Source: Bryobacterales bacterium
Lineage (GTDB): Bacteria; Acidobacteriota; Terriglobia; Bryobacterales; Bryobacteraceae
Assembly: GCA_003132905.1 (NCBI GenBank)
Contig: PKZC01000324.1
Coordinates: 1-11,780 of the forward strand
Direction of reading: 5' to 3'
DNA length: 11,780 nucleotides
Part shown: positions 1 to 8,292 of the stretch, one piece after another
Layout: each line of letters opens with the position of its first letter
How positions within the stretch are numbered: the first letter of the stretch is position 1
Translations under genes and position numbers: made by a program
Notes under the pieces: generated by a model
Seen by the model: the letters and a program-made list of their open reading frames with translations, nothing else
Database searches by the model: none
What the model was told of the DNA's origin: nothing

Positions 1-733
1 TCTGTACGATGTACTAGGTCTTCGACGAGCGGCTGATCCGGTTCGACTCTTCCGTCTAGATGTCCAACGATGCGTTCGTCTTTGGTGTCGGCAATGGCGC
101 CACGGCTACCAGCGGTCCGCAGACGAATACGCCTGCCAGCACCGTGTTCACTGGTCTTCCCGTGATGGGCGGCGTCAATCAGCGCTCGGCCCCAGCGTCG
201 AGTTCGATTACGGTCAACTTCCCAGCGCCGGGAATGTATCCCTACGAAGTAGATTACGCCAAGGGCGGCGACAAGAATCTTACATTAACGATGCTGGCGG
301 GCGGCGCGCCGATTCCGCCTTCTGTGCTGCTGACGTTGAGTCCAAGCCAAGGTTCGCCGCTCCAGGTGCGGCAGATTGAGGAATTGAATGTATCGGCGTT
401 GGCTACCGATGGCGTGGCGGTTGGAAATCTACCTGTGGTTGTGACCGTCACGGGCATCAACCAGCAGCCCGTTCTCTCGTCACGGACGGCACGAGCAATG
501 TGCAGTTCGCTTATGCGGGCGATCCGTTTGTAGGCACCGATCAAATACAGGCCACGGCGCTCGTGAATGGATCACTGATTTACGCGAACATGGTCACCGT
601 GCCGTGGAACAGCGGGACAAATCAGGTGGTCAGTGCGGGCGCGCCGCAAACCACCATCCTGCCTGCGCAGGCGGTTCTGAGTGCCACCAAGGTCGTGCTC
701 GAGGAAACTTCCGGCTGCCTTCGTCAAAATTAG
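1..733 (+). pseudogene. Decayed fragment of an exported beta-sandwich (Ig/PKD-like) repeat protein
   Basis: The coding sense is clear but the frame is broken. One frame carries VFDERLIRF at about 18-44 and then, from 60, a stretch with the pieces FVFGVGNGA and GMYPYEVDYAKGGDKN, ending in an Ig-like strand pattern. TAG stops interrupt that frame at 15-17 and 57-59. Near 474-479 the homologous reading moves to another frame, where VTDGTSNVQFAYAGDPF and later VSAGAPQTTILPAQAVLSAT follow; one missing base would explain this. The last motif looks like the first strand of a PKD/Big-type repeat, where family members usually continue for a whole domain. Here unrelated residues and a TAG at 731-733 follow, so the 3' part was probably deleted. 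Large exported proteins of this style are common in Acidobacteriota (general knowledge). The 5' part lies outside the window. Separate genes at 60-533 and 500-733 are possible but less likely. Confidence 0.7.
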
Positions 734-786
734 CTGCATCACTTTTGCTCTTCCCACACAATCGCCCGCGACAACGTCACACTTAA

Positions 787-2478
787 GTGGACCTCTTGCC
801 ACGCGCGCTGAAGTTTTGCCTGCTTATCGTTTGCGGCCTCGGCACTGCTCTGGGCCAGGACCCATCCGCGATATCTCCGCCGCCGGTCACACAACCCCCT
901 GAAGCCGAAGCGCCGGGGGTGATACAGGGAACCGTGCTCAGCGGCGCGACGGGACGGACGCTGCGGCGCGCGCAAGTGGTACTAAAGCCGGTCGATTCCA
1001 AGGGCACGGCCTTGTATCAAACCACCGACGACAGCGGGGCCTTCGCATTTCTCAGCGTAGCGCCGGGGCGTTATGTGATCACGGTGCAGCGCGATGGCTA
1101 TCTGCCGCTCTCTTCCGGGCATATTGGCGACTACAAAATGCCGCCGATCTTTTCGGTCAATTCGGGCCAGACCATCGACTCGTTTGTGTTTCGCATGACG
1201 CCCCAAGGAGTAGTGACCGGCAAAGTGAAATTCGATGACGCCGAGCCGGCCTCGAACGTGGCCATCCAGCTCTATCGCTCCTATTACGATCGCGGGCATC
1301 ACGGCTATGCGACAGCGGCCAGCGCGCGCACCGACGATCGCGGCGAATACCGCGTGCACGGCTTGGAACCGGGCACTTATTACGTCGCTGCTTTGTATCA
1401 AGCGCCAGTCCGGCCGGCCGGAGCCGCGGAACAGACTCGAACCGACGCACTGGGCAATCCGCTGCCAGAGTTGAGCTATGCGGTAACTTTCTTTCCGCAG
1501 GTGCAAAAGATGTCGGACGCGGTGCCGGTGCGAGTGGCCGCCGGCGATGAGGTGGGCGGCATCGATATTTTCCTCACGTTAGTCCACACGGTGCACATTC
1601 GGGGGCGCGTGCTCAGCGGCGTCAAAGGCGGCGTGGTTGCGAGCCCCAGTATCACGTTACGCTGGAACGATCCCGATAACACCGCTTCAGTGAGCGCGCC
1701 CATCAATGTACAGGTCGATAAAGATCAAAACTTCGATATTCAAGGCGTCACCGCCGGCCCCTATTTGTTACTGGCGACAGGCAGCGAAGGCGGCGTAGCG
1801 ATGACGGGCCGCGTTCCTATCAACATCGGCGATGCCGACGTCGAGAATGCAGAACTTGTCATCGGGGCCGAAAGCCTTTGGACTGGAAAAATTCACTTGG
1901 ACGACGACGATAGCACCCTGCCTGAGGGACTAATGATTACATTGGCGCCGCGCCGCTCGACGGCGTCTCCGTCGCGGACCAAAGTCTCTGAGACCGGCGA
2001 GTTCTCGGTTCCCTTCGTTCCGGATGAAACCTACGATCTCTACGTATTAAGCGCGCCGGAAAATTCCTATCTCAAGTCGGTCCGCATCGCAAATGCAGAA
2101 CGGCTGGGCCAGGGCTTGGAAGCATCGCCCGGCGATCCCGCGCCGTCACTCGACGTGCGGCTCAGTTCGCGCGGCGGCCAGGTGATCGGAAGAGCGGTGA
2201 CAGCCGATCCCAAGGTGGTGGCCAGCGGCGCCACGGTGGCATTGATTCCCGACCCGCCAACCGGCCGCGTTCAAGCCTACCAGACCACGCAAGTGGACGA
2301 GTACGGTAACTTTGTCTTGCGAGGCGTGCCGCCCGGAAAGTACGTGGTTGTGGCGTGGCTCGATTCCCCGCCCTGCGACGTTTATAATCCGGATGATTTA
2401 GCTACCTGCCAAGCCCAGGGCTCTAGTCTGTCCCTCGACGAAGCAGAACAAAAAAGCGTCCAGGCAACCGCGAATTGA
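787..2478 (+). CDS. Secreted protein with tandem carboxypeptidase-regulatory-like modules
   Basis: The 563-residue protein has an N-terminal signal peptide (basic start, hydrophobic core at residues 10-20, likely cut after ALG at 21-23), so it should be exported. The rest reads as successive beta-sandwich modules of the carboxypeptidase-regulatory-like type (PF13620-like), at about 45-137, 140-205, 270-358, 364-460 and 465-525. Each shows the pattern G-x-V, then D-x-x-G-x-F/Y, then L/V-x-P-G-x-Y; examples are TDDRGEYRVHGLEPGTYYV and VDEYGNFVLRGVPPGKYVV. No protease or other catalytic domain is present, so a binding, adhesive or structural role at the cell surface is inferred. C530 and C541 could form a disulfide. 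The GTG start is forced: TAA lies directly before it in frame. No good ribosome binding site is visible. The end looks natural, with a short acidic tail. Confidence 0.85.
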   Translation: MDLLPRALKFCLLIVCGLGTALGQDPSAISPPPVTQPPEAEAPGVIQGTVLSGATGRTLRRAQVVLKPVDSKGTALYQTTDDSGAFAFLSVAPGRYVITVQRDGYLPLSSGHIGDYKMPPIFSVNSGQTIDSFVFRMTPQGVVTGKVKFDDAEPASNVAIQLYRSYYDRGHHGYATAASARTDDRGEYRVHGLEPGTYYVAALYQAPVRPAGAAEQTRTDALGNPLPELSYAVTFFPQVQKMSDAVPVRVAAGDEVGGIDIFLTLVHTVHIRGRVLSGVKGGVVASPSITLRWNDPDNTASVSAPINVQVDKDQNFDIQGVTAGPYLLLATGSEGGVAMTGRVPINIGDADVENAELVIGAESLWTGKIHLDDDDSTLPEGLMITLAPRRSTASPSRTKVSETGEFSVPFVPDETYDLYVLSAPENSYLKSVRIANAERLGQGLEASPGDPAPSLDVRLSSRGGQVIGRAVTADPKVVASGATVALIPDPPTGRVQAYQTTQVDEYGNFVLRGVPPGKYVVVAWLDSPPCDVYNPDDLATCQAQGSSLSLDEAEQKSVQATAN

Positions 2479-2487
2479 CCGGATCAA

Positions 2488-2516
2488 TTGAACGGGTGCG
2501 GCTGCGATCTTAAAGA
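2488..2516 (+). promoter_or_regulatory. Weak sigma70-like promoter candidate upstream of the histidine kinase
   Basis: TTGAAC at 2488-2493 is followed by a 17-base spacer and TAAAGA at 2511-2516. The -35 matches four of six consensus bases and the -10 only three. It lies in the 106-bp gap between the secreted protein and the kinase. The -10 match is poor enough that this could be chance. Confidence 0.2.
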
Positions 2517-2584
2517 ATTGTAAACACAAGAGTACAGGTGAAAAACCTTAAGCTTTGGCTTTCAATTGCCGATAGCACTGTTGC

Positions 2585-3997
2585 GTGCCAGACACTACGG
2601 GTGAATCGGCTCAGCGCGTCGACCTGAGCCTGCAACAGGACGCCGATATTGCGCGTCATTCGCTGGCCGGCGTATGGGCCGGTCTTGGTCTGGCACAGTT
2701 CGCATTGCTAGCGGGAAACTACACCAGGGTTCACGTGCTGGCCGTGACGCTCTTCGCCGTAACAACGATGGGCGCCTATTTGGCGCGGCTATTCCTGCTA
2801 CTGCGCAAGAATCAGCTCTATCCTCGTAATCCTCGCGCCTGGCGGATCGCATTCTGCGCAACGCTGCTGACCTTCTCGATCGCTTGGGGGTTATTGAGCT
2901 GCTACAGTTACATCGCCAACGGCTTTTCCCATTGGAATTCCCTGCTGCTGACGTTTTGCATCATCGCCATTAGCTTTGGAGCAATCGTCTCACTCACGCC
3001 GCGGCCGCTATATCTCTACTGCCACGTTTTGCCGCTCCTCATTCCGCCGATTGTGATTGACCTCTGGCTGGGCGGCGAGGGCTACGGTATGGCTCTGATC
3101 AATCTCGTCTGCCTGATATTCTTGCTGGGGCAAGGCAGGCAATTGAGCGCGCAGTACCGCAAAGCTTTAGAAGACCGGTATCTGCTGGAATCCTCCAAGA
3201 AGCTGGCCGAGGCGGCAAATGAAGCCAAGGGTCACTTCCTGGCGAACATGAGTCACGAGCTACGTACGCCGATGAATGGCATCATCGCAATGACCGAACT
3301 GGCGCTCGATACGCGTCTCAGCCCGGAGCAACGCGATCTACTGGAAACCTCGCGGAATTCCGCCATCTCGCTGTTGTACCTGCTGAATGACGTGCTCGAC
3401 TTCTCGAAGATGGAAGCCAAGAGCGTTCACCTGGACAGTGCGACGTTCGATCTGGGGCGTTTGATCCAGGAAACCACGCATGTTTTCGAGAACCAAGCCA
3501 CTCAAAAGGGTTTGTCGCTCAGTTGTGAAATTTCACCGGACATTCCTCGAGAAGTGACCGGGGATCCCGCACGCTTGCGCCAGATCCTCGTGAACCTGGT
3601 GGGGAACGCGCTGAAATTTACACCCGCCGGAAGCGTGCTGGTACGCGCCACGATGGAATCCAGCGGCGCGCGCGAGATCCAGATTTGCTTCTCGGTAATC
3701 GATACCGGCATTGGTATCGCCAAGGAAAAACAGAGTGTGATTTTTCAGCCCTTCGCGCAAGCCGACGGATCGATGACGCGAAAATACGGGGGAACGGGCC
3801 TGGGCTTAAGCATCTCGATGCGTTTATTAGACTTGATGAACGGCAGAATGTGGGTAGCGAGTGAACCCGGCAAGGGCAGCGCTTTTCACTTCTCCATTTG
3901 CTTCCTGCGCCCGGGGGCGGAACAGCCGGCCGCGGCCGCGGCTGCGTCTAGGGAACTGCTGGGTGGCGTCCACAACGCGGCTCCGTCATTGGGATAG
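2585..3997 (+). CDS. Membrane sensor histidine kinase (HisKA/HATPase_c)
   Basis: This is a 470-residue two-component sensor kinase. Six hydrophobic segments (about 27-46, 49-72, 88-107, 117-137, 141-160, 166-182) form an N-terminal membrane domain with short loops and no large periplasmic sensor, so the signal is probably sensed in or at the membrane. A short helix then leads to the HisKA domain with H box [15 protein letters not shown] (phospho-acceptor H224). The ATPase domain has an N box ([15 protein letters not shown], 331-345), G1 (DTGIGIAK, 373-380), F box (FQPFAQ) and G2 (GGTGLGLSI, 402-410), so it should be active. The sequence resembles hybrid kinases, but no receiver domain follows; the protein ends in a low-complexity Ala-rich tail (449-455). 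No response regulator lies nearby. The GTG start has no obvious ribosome binding site. The ligand and target are unknown. Confidence 0.93.
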   Translation: MPDTTGESAQRVDLSLQQDADIARHSLAGVWAGLGLAQFALLAGNYTRVHVLAVTLFAVTTMGAYLARLFLLLRKNQLYPRNPRAWRIAFCATLLTFSIAWGLLSCYSYIANGFSHWNSLLLTFCIIAISFGAIVSLTPRPLYLYCHVLPLLIPPIVIDLWLGGEGYGMALINLVCLIFLLGQGRQLSAQYRKALEDRYLLESSKKLAEAANEAKGHFLANMSHELRTPMNGIIAMTELALDTRLSPEQRDLLETSRNSAISLLYLLNDVLDFSKMEAKSVHLDSATFDLGRLIQETTHVFENQATQKGLSLSCEISPDIPREVTGDPARLRQILVNLVGNALKFTPAGSVLVRATMESSGAREIQICFSVIDTGIGIAKEKQSVIFQPFAQADGSMTRKYGGTGLGLSISMRLLDLMNGRMWVASEPGKGSAFHFSICFLRPGAEQPAAAAAASRELLGGVHNAAPSLG

Positions 3998-4031
3998 CGT
4001 CGCATTGGGATAACCCCCCGGGTCACATCCC
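3987..4031 (+). repeat. 10-bp direct repeat and hairpin at the kinase gene end
   Basis: CATTGGGATA occurs at 3987-3996 and again at 4003-4012, with starts 16 bases apart; the first copy overlaps the kinase stop codon. The second copy contributes GGGAT (4007-4011), which can pair with ATCCC (4027-4031). An inner ACCC/GGGT pair (4013-4016 with 4020-4023) closes a three-base loop. No T-run follows, so this would be a poor intrinsic terminator. Function is uncertain. Confidence 0.3.
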
Positions 4032-4150
4032 TTGCGGAAGAATTTCTAACCAAACATCGCTCCTCTTTCGTTAGGCTTACCCGATCCTTGGTTGCGCGCT
4101 GCTGCAACGTCTCGAAGTGTGCGGTGTATGCTCAACCAGTTTGCTCTTCA

Positions 4151-4849
4151 ATGTTGCAGTTTGAATCCGTGGCCAGTTTTCCCAAACCGGGACCAGGCTG
4201 GCTCGCGGCGCCCGATGAGCGCACGCCGGGGTTTTTCCCCGCCTTTGCCCGTGTGTCCATAGCCATCCAAACGCTGCTCAGGGAACGTGTGCCGTCGTAT
4301 TATTTCGTGGATTCCAGAGCTTTCGCGCACGTCAAAACAGCCTATCCGATGCTGGTGTACCGGGCCAGCCAGCCGTTTCGAGGCAAGATGCGCACCGAGC
4401 TGACTTACGACATACTGCATCCGAAAACAGTGGCGACGTTTTTCCGGACCGTTCGGCCGGCTCTGGGTGAAGTATTAGAAGCTACCAAGGCACGCCTTCT
4501 GGGAGAGGGCTTGAACGAAGTGGCTTCGCTCTACGAGCCAAGCCGCGCTAATTCTATCCTTGAATCGGTTCAGAGATTGAGTAAGAGTCGAAAGTGTCTC
4601 TACGTTTTGATCCGCGCCGAGAGTATCCTGGTGACCACCCTGATCGATTTGGCAGGCCTGGGAGACCTCCCCATCAAGCAGCAGGCCCGGCGGATCGCTT
4701 CGTTCGAAAAGAAGTGGAAATATCAGCTGCCGCGCATGTACCCTGGTGCGGACTTTACCTGGCTTGCCGCCGAGATGCTGCAAGTTGCCACGCACGCCCT
4801 GGCGCAGCAGAACAACCCCAGCATCGAAGGGGCGGCGGAAGAGGATTAA
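4151..4849 (+). CDS. Conserved-looking hypothetical protein
   Basis: I do not recognise this family. From the ATG at 4151 the product is 232 residues, soluble, with no signal peptide, membrane helix or cofactor motif. It has a basic, partly helical middle (RPALGEVLEATKARLLGEG, then SILESVQRLSKSRKCLYVLI at about 135-154) and an aromatic/proline-rich part near the C-terminus (KKWKYQLPRMYPGADFTWLA). An upstream in-frame TTG (4088) or GTG (4124) would add 21 or 9 residues. The TTG extension is cysteine-rich and unlike the rest, so I prefer 4151. No start has a convincing ribosome binding site. Codon use looks like that of neighbouring genes, which supports real coding. It is 153 bp downstream of the kinase and may be read separately. 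Its stop interlocks with that of the opposing DoxX gene. Confidence 0.65.
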   Translation: MLQFESVASFPKPGPGWLAAPDERTPGFFPAFARVSIAIQTLLRERVPSYYFVDSRAFAHVKTAYPMLVYRASQPFRGKMRTELTYDILHPKTVATFFRTVRPALGEVLEATKARLLGEGLNEVASLYEPSRANSILESVQRLSKSRKCLYVLIRAESILVTTLIDLAGLGDLPIKQQARRIASFEKKWKYQLPRMYPGADFTWLAAEMLQVATHALAQQNNPSIEGAAEED

Positions 4850-4852
4850 TCC
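4843..4852. repeat. Palindrome GGATTAATCC containing both convergent stop codons
   Basis: This perfect 10-bp palindrome contains the + strand stop (TAA, 4847-4849) and the minus strand stop (TAA read from 4848 to 4846). The two genes therefore end inside each other with no spacer, leaving no room for an intergenic terminator. Any termination signal must lie within the opposing coding region. Confidence 0.6.
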
Positions 4853-5787
4853 ACGAATCCCAAGCCGTGTAGCAAGGCCGCAGGCTCGCCATCCTTCTCA
4901 AACACACCCACATCTACAGTCGCCTTCTGGCGGCCTCGGACCAGTGCGACACCGTAGGGTGCGGTGGCGAATTTGAAGGTCCCTTTCAACAGATCCAGAT
5001 CGTTCGAAGTCCCAGCCTTGAATCCGGTGTCATGCAAAAACGACGCGGCGAACTGTGGGGTATCGATTGGAACAGCCACAAGATTGGTGCCCTTCCAGTT
5101 GAGCTTCGCCATCTTTCGGGCAGCCGCTTCGCAGTGCGTACAGGTGGGATCGTAAAAAAACAGGAACGTGTTCCCCTGTTGCAGCGAGAATGGTTTGCCA
5201 TCCACGGTGATGGAAGCCGGAGCCTTCAAACCAGACTCGCGCGCCGAATTCACACCAAAAGAAGCGCCCGCGAAGACTACTACCGCGCCTAGGATGACCA
5301 GCGCCGCGCGGAGATTTTCCGAGCTGCGCGCCCACATCCCGGCCACAATGGCCATCAGGAACATGGTGCCGTCTTCGAAGAAAAACGCCGGCCCCACCGC
5401 GCGTTTCACCAACGGGAAACAGGTGCAATCCTTGCCGACCAATACACTGTAGTTCGCCGCGATGTAGACGATGAAGACCACCAGCAGGAGGCCGAGCAGC
5501 CAGGCGCCCCAGCGCCGAAAGCGCGGAACCAAGATGAGGACCGCCCCTACCATCTCGCCGACGCCGAGCGCCAGCGTGCCAGGCAGCGTGAGCGCCGAAG
5601 GTACGCGGAATTCCGCCAGGGCTTGGGACCATACGAACGGATCGGTCAGCTTCCATGCTCCCGATACAAAGAACAAGATCGCCAGCAACAAGGCGCAAGT
5701 TCCGCCGATGGCTTTTTTCCAAGCCGGCAAATCAACGCTAACGAGATCCAGCCCTATATGGGCCGGGTTCGCTGTGGTGTCAGACAT
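4846..5787 (-). CDS. DoxX/MauE-type membrane protein fused to a thioredoxin-like domain
   Basis: The 313-residue protein has two parts. Residues 28-176 form a membrane domain of about five hydrophobic segments resembling the DoxX/MauE group (LFFVSGAWKLTDP after the first helix, GxGEMVGAVLILVP in the second). It carries a cysteine pair C121-T-C123-F, like the CxCF motif of MauE-like redox proteins. Residues 190-313 resemble a thioredoxin fold: a strand FLFFYDP leads into C216-T-H-C219, and TAPYGV (P277) sits where the cis-proline loop is expected. The probable role is disulfide exchange across the membrane, with the membrane pair recharging or being charged by the thioredoxin-like pair; this is inferred from architecture. 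GGAG sits five bases before the ATG (bases 5793-5796), supporting the start. It is the last gene of the minus-strand unit, 32 bp after hemL. Its partner substrate is unknown. Confidence 0.85.
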   Translation of the reverse strand: MSDTTANPAHIGLDLVSVDLPAWKKAIGGTCALLLAILFFVSGAWKLTDPFVWSQALAEFRVPSALTLPGTLALGVGEMVGAVLILVPRFRRWGAWLLGLLLVVFIVYIAANYSVLVGKDCTCFPLVKRAVGPAFFFEDGTMFLMAIVAGMWARSSENLRAALVILGAVVVFAGASFGVNSARESGLKAPASITVDGKPFSLQQGNTFLFFYDPTCTHCEAAARKMAKLNWKGTNLVAVPIDTPQFAASFLHDTGFKAGTSNDLDLLKGTFKFATAPYGVALVRGRQKATVDVGVFEKDGEPAALLHGLGFVD

Positions 5788-5819
5788 ATATGCTCCATTT
5801 TACCCAATCCGCCAGGGCC

Positions 5820-7094
5820 CTAGCCCTCCGACTCCTGCGCAAAGTACTGGCTGGCGGTTTCAACGGTTCTATCGATATCCTGCTCGCTGTGCGCCGCCGA
5901 GACGAATCCAGCCTCGAATTGTGACGGCGCCAGATAGATTCCCCGATCCAGCATCCAGTGGAAGAAATGGCGAAAGCGGCCGGTATCCGAGCGCTTGGCC
6001 GAATCCCAATCCGTCACCGGATCCGAGGTGAAGAAAAAGGTGAACATCGATCCGACGCGATTCACGGTTAGGCCCGCCGGCACTTTCGCCGTAAGTTGAG
6101 CTGCGCGGTTTTCCACGATTTCGTAGACCTCGGGATGTGACTTCAGATGACGCAGCATGGCAATGCCGGCGCTTACTGCCATAGGGTTTCCCGACAGAGT
6201 ACCGGCCTGATAAATCGGACCGGTAGGCGCCACTTTGCTCATGATGTCGGCGCGTCCTCCATAGGCGGCCAGCGGCATCCCGCCTCCGACAATCTTGCCA
6301 AGCGTGGTCAGATCGGGCCGGATTCCAAAGCGCTCCTGCGCTCCGCCCAACGCCAACCGGAATCCAGTCATCACCTCGTCGAAGATCAACAGCGCTCCAT
6401 GCCGGGTTGTGAGTTCCCGCAAAGCTTCGAGAAAACCCTCTCGCGGAGGCACGCAGCCCATATTGCCGACCACTGGTTCCACGATGACTGCCGCGATCTT
6501 ACTGCCATGCTCCTGGAACGCCGCTTCCACTGCGGCGATCGAATTGAACGGCAGCGCGATGGTAGTGGCCGCGAACGCTTCAGGCACGCCCGCGGTATCG
6601 GCGATTCCAAGCGTCGCCATACCCGATCCAGCTTTGACGAGCAACGAATCCACGTGGCCGTGATAGCAGCCTTCAAATTTAATAGTAAGGTCGCGCCCCG
6701 TGAATCCTCGCGCCACGCGTAGCGCGCTCATGGTTGCTTCGGTGCCGGAATTTACCAGACGCACCATTTCGATGGAAGGCACGCATTCGCGGATCAGCTC
6801 GGCCAGTTCCACTTCACGTTCCGTGGGCGCACCGAAGCTGGTTCCAATCGACAGTACTTCGCGCAAGGCATCCATTACGGGCGGAAAACAGTGGCCCAGG
6901 ATCAGCGGTCCCCAAGACAACACGTAATCGATGTATTCATTGCCATCGACATCAAAGATGTGCGAACCCTGGCCGCGAGCGATAAACGGAGGCGTCCCGC
7001 CAACGCCGCGAAAGGCCCGTACCGGGGAATTCACGCCGCCCGGAATCAGCTTCTGAGCGCAGGCAAATAGTTCGTCGGATTTACGGTGGTTCAT
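5820..7094 (-). CDS. hemL: Glutamate-1-semialdehyde 2,1-aminomutase (HemL)
   Basis: The product converts glutamate-1-semialdehyde to 5-aminolevulinate in the C5 route to heme and other tetrapyrroles, using PLP/PMP in the cytoplasm. The 424-residue length is typical. Diagnostic pieces include [12 protein letters not shown] near the N-terminus, the PLP phosphate-binding SGTEA (116-120), FEGCYHGH (140-147), the aspartate of [11 protein letters not shown] (D239) and the catalytic lysine in [10 protein letters not shown] (K267). GTLSGNPMA (298-306) also matches the family. All key residues are present, so it should be active. It lies 12 bp after the flavoprotein gene and 32 bp before the DoxX gene in one probable transcript. 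The ATG has only a weak ribosome binding site, so translational coupling is likely. No hemA or other heme gene is in the window. Confidence 0.97.
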   Translation of the reverse strand: MNHRKSDELFACAQKLIPGGVNSPVRAFRGVGGTPPFIARGQGSHIFDVDGNEYIDYVLSWGPLILGHCFPPVMDALREVLSIGTSFGAPTEREVELAELIRECVPSIEMVRLVNSGTEATMSALRVARGFTGRDLTIKFEGCYHGHVDSLLVKAGSGMATLGIADTAGVPEAFAATTIALPFNSIAAVEAAFQEHGSKIAAVIVEPVVGNMGCVPPREGFLEALRELTTRHGALLIFDEVMTGFRLALGGAQERFGIRPDLTTLGKIVGGGMPLAAYGGRADIMSKVAPTGPIYQAGTLSGNPMAVSAGIAMLRHLKSHPEVYEIVENRAAQLTAKVPAGLTVNRVGSMFTFFFTSDPVTDWDSAKRSDTGRFRHFFHWMLDRGIYLAPSQFEAGFVSAAHSEQDIDRTVETASQYFAQESEG

Positions 7095-7106
7095 GGACTA
7101 CCGCGC

Positions 7107-8282
7107 CTAAGTTTCTTCGGGGATCACTCTTTGCAGGAAGATGTTCATCAGCACTTCTTGCAGCGTTCCGTTCAGGTTCCGGAACAAACGGCTCTTCAAG
7201 CCAAGATAGGGCTGCGTCCCATCGAAAAGATCCTGGATCAGCAGGCGGAATCGCGGACTGCGGCGAATGAAATCCACCATGCGCGAAGGCACGGCGCTGA
7301 ACAGGAAGCGTCCCAGGAAAACGCGCTTGGCGAGCATGGCGCCGAATTCGAGGTCGGCCGTAAAGTCGCGGCGCAGCAAGTTGCGATAAGCCTGCGCGCG
7401 CTCGGCCAACGACTGCGATTCGTTCAACACCACTTCGCTGGCCAGATCGCCCGACCGCATGGCGTAATACAGACCTTCGCCCGTGATCGGATCCACCAGT
7501 CCGCCCGCATCGCCCACCGCTAGCCAACCTTCGCCCGACAGGCGATTGTTTTTCCAACCGGAGTGTTCGAGCGACGGGAGCATATGACCGTAGAACGAAG
7601 CGCCCTTATAGGAGATGCCCTTCTGAGTCATGTATTGCTCCAGGCGCGCGCGCAACGCCTGCGCGGGCTCGCCCTTGCCGCAGATTCCGACCGAAAGATG
7701 CCCGCAGCGCGGGAATACCCAGATGTAGCCTTCCAGATTCGGCAGGAACTGAATATCGATGTGATCCTGCGCGGACGGCACATAGTAGCCTAGCGCGCAC
7801 ATGGTGTCCGCAGCCCTCCATTCGGTTCCCACGTTGCGCAGCGAATTGCGCGCGCCAGTGGCGACGATGCAGAAATCCGCCTCGAGCGTCCCTTGCCGTG
7901 TCTTCAGACGCCAGCCGCGGCCACCACGCTCCAGGCCCAGCACGCGGGTCTTCTCCAGTTGGGCGCCAGCTTGTTCGGCACGCTCCAGCAGCATCCGATT
8001 CAGATCGATCCGCGAATAGATCAACAGCGGACTGCTCAAATCCATGTGAACAGCCCCCGCCGGATCTGCTGCCAGACACGTTTCGTGGATGATCTTCTTC
8101 GGTACGTTATTTTCGAGCAGGAACGGATAGCGGGTGTAGGCTTTGTAGGTCAGCCCGCCGCCGCACGGTTTTTCCCACGCGAGCTTCTCGTCTATGACGA
8201 CGGTCTCAAGACCGGCGCGCGCCAAACGCTCCGCCGCGAAAGCTCCAGCCGGACCGCCACCGAGGACGGCAACTCGTTTCAT
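7107..8282 (-). CDS. Geranylgeranyl reductase family flavoprotein
   Basis: From the ATG at 8282 the product is 391 residues. It begins with a Rossmann FAD-binding motif (VAVLGGGPAGAFAAERLA, GxGxxG at 8-13) followed by an acidic residue at the end of strand 2 (VVIDE). KPCGGGLT (38-45) and the second FAD motif GDAGGLVDPITGEGLYYAMR (257-276) are hallmarks of the geranylgeranyl reductase family, as is YIWVFPRCGHLSVGI (186-200). Such enzymes reduce isoprenoid double bonds in chlorophyll side chains, archaeal lipids or menaquinone. No bacteriochlorophyll genes are visible, so menaquinone-chain or another polyprenyl substrate is my preferred guess. A 31-residue upstream extension is open but would overlap the lipoprotein gene and precede the FAD motif, so I reject it. 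The gene starts 10 bp after the lipoprotein stop and ends 12 bp before hemL. No membrane segment is obvious. Confidence 0.88.
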   Translation of the reverse strand: MKRVAVLGGGPAGAFAAERLARAGLETVVIDEKLAWEKPCGGGLTYKAYTRYPFLLENNVPKKIIHETCLAADPAGAVHMDLSSPLLIYSRIDLNRMLLERAEQAGAQLEKTRVLGLERGGRGWRLKTRQGTLEADFCIVATGARNSLRNVGTEWRAADTMCALGYYVPSAQDHIDIQFLPNLEGYIWVFPRCGHLSVGICGKGEPAQALRARLEQYMTQKGISYKGASFYGHMLPSLEHSGWKNNRLSGEGWLAVGDAGGLVDPITGEGLYYAMRSGDLASEVVLNESQSLAERAQAYRNLLRRDFTADLEFGAMLAKRVFLGRFLFSAVPSRMVDFIRRSPRFRLLIQDLFDGTQPYLGLKSRLFRNLNGTLQEVLMNIFLQRVIPEET

Positions 8283-8292
8283 TTGGGTAGTC

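Noticed and set aside
982..1506. Long open frame on the minus strand inside the secreted protein gene
   Set aside because: The + strand frame here shows clear repeated beta-sandwich modules; the minus frame has no recognisable domain and is a shadow of GC-rich coding DNA.
6147..6722. 191-codon + strand frame
   Set aside because: It lies wholly inside hemL, whose opposite-strand frame has all catalytic motifs; the + product has no domain and a composition typical of shadow frames.
5820..8282. Remnant of a bacteriochlorophyll gene cluster (hemL next to a ChlP/BchP-like reductase)
   Set aside because: No other photosynthesis gene is present, and both families are common in non-phototrophs; the pairing alone is not enough.
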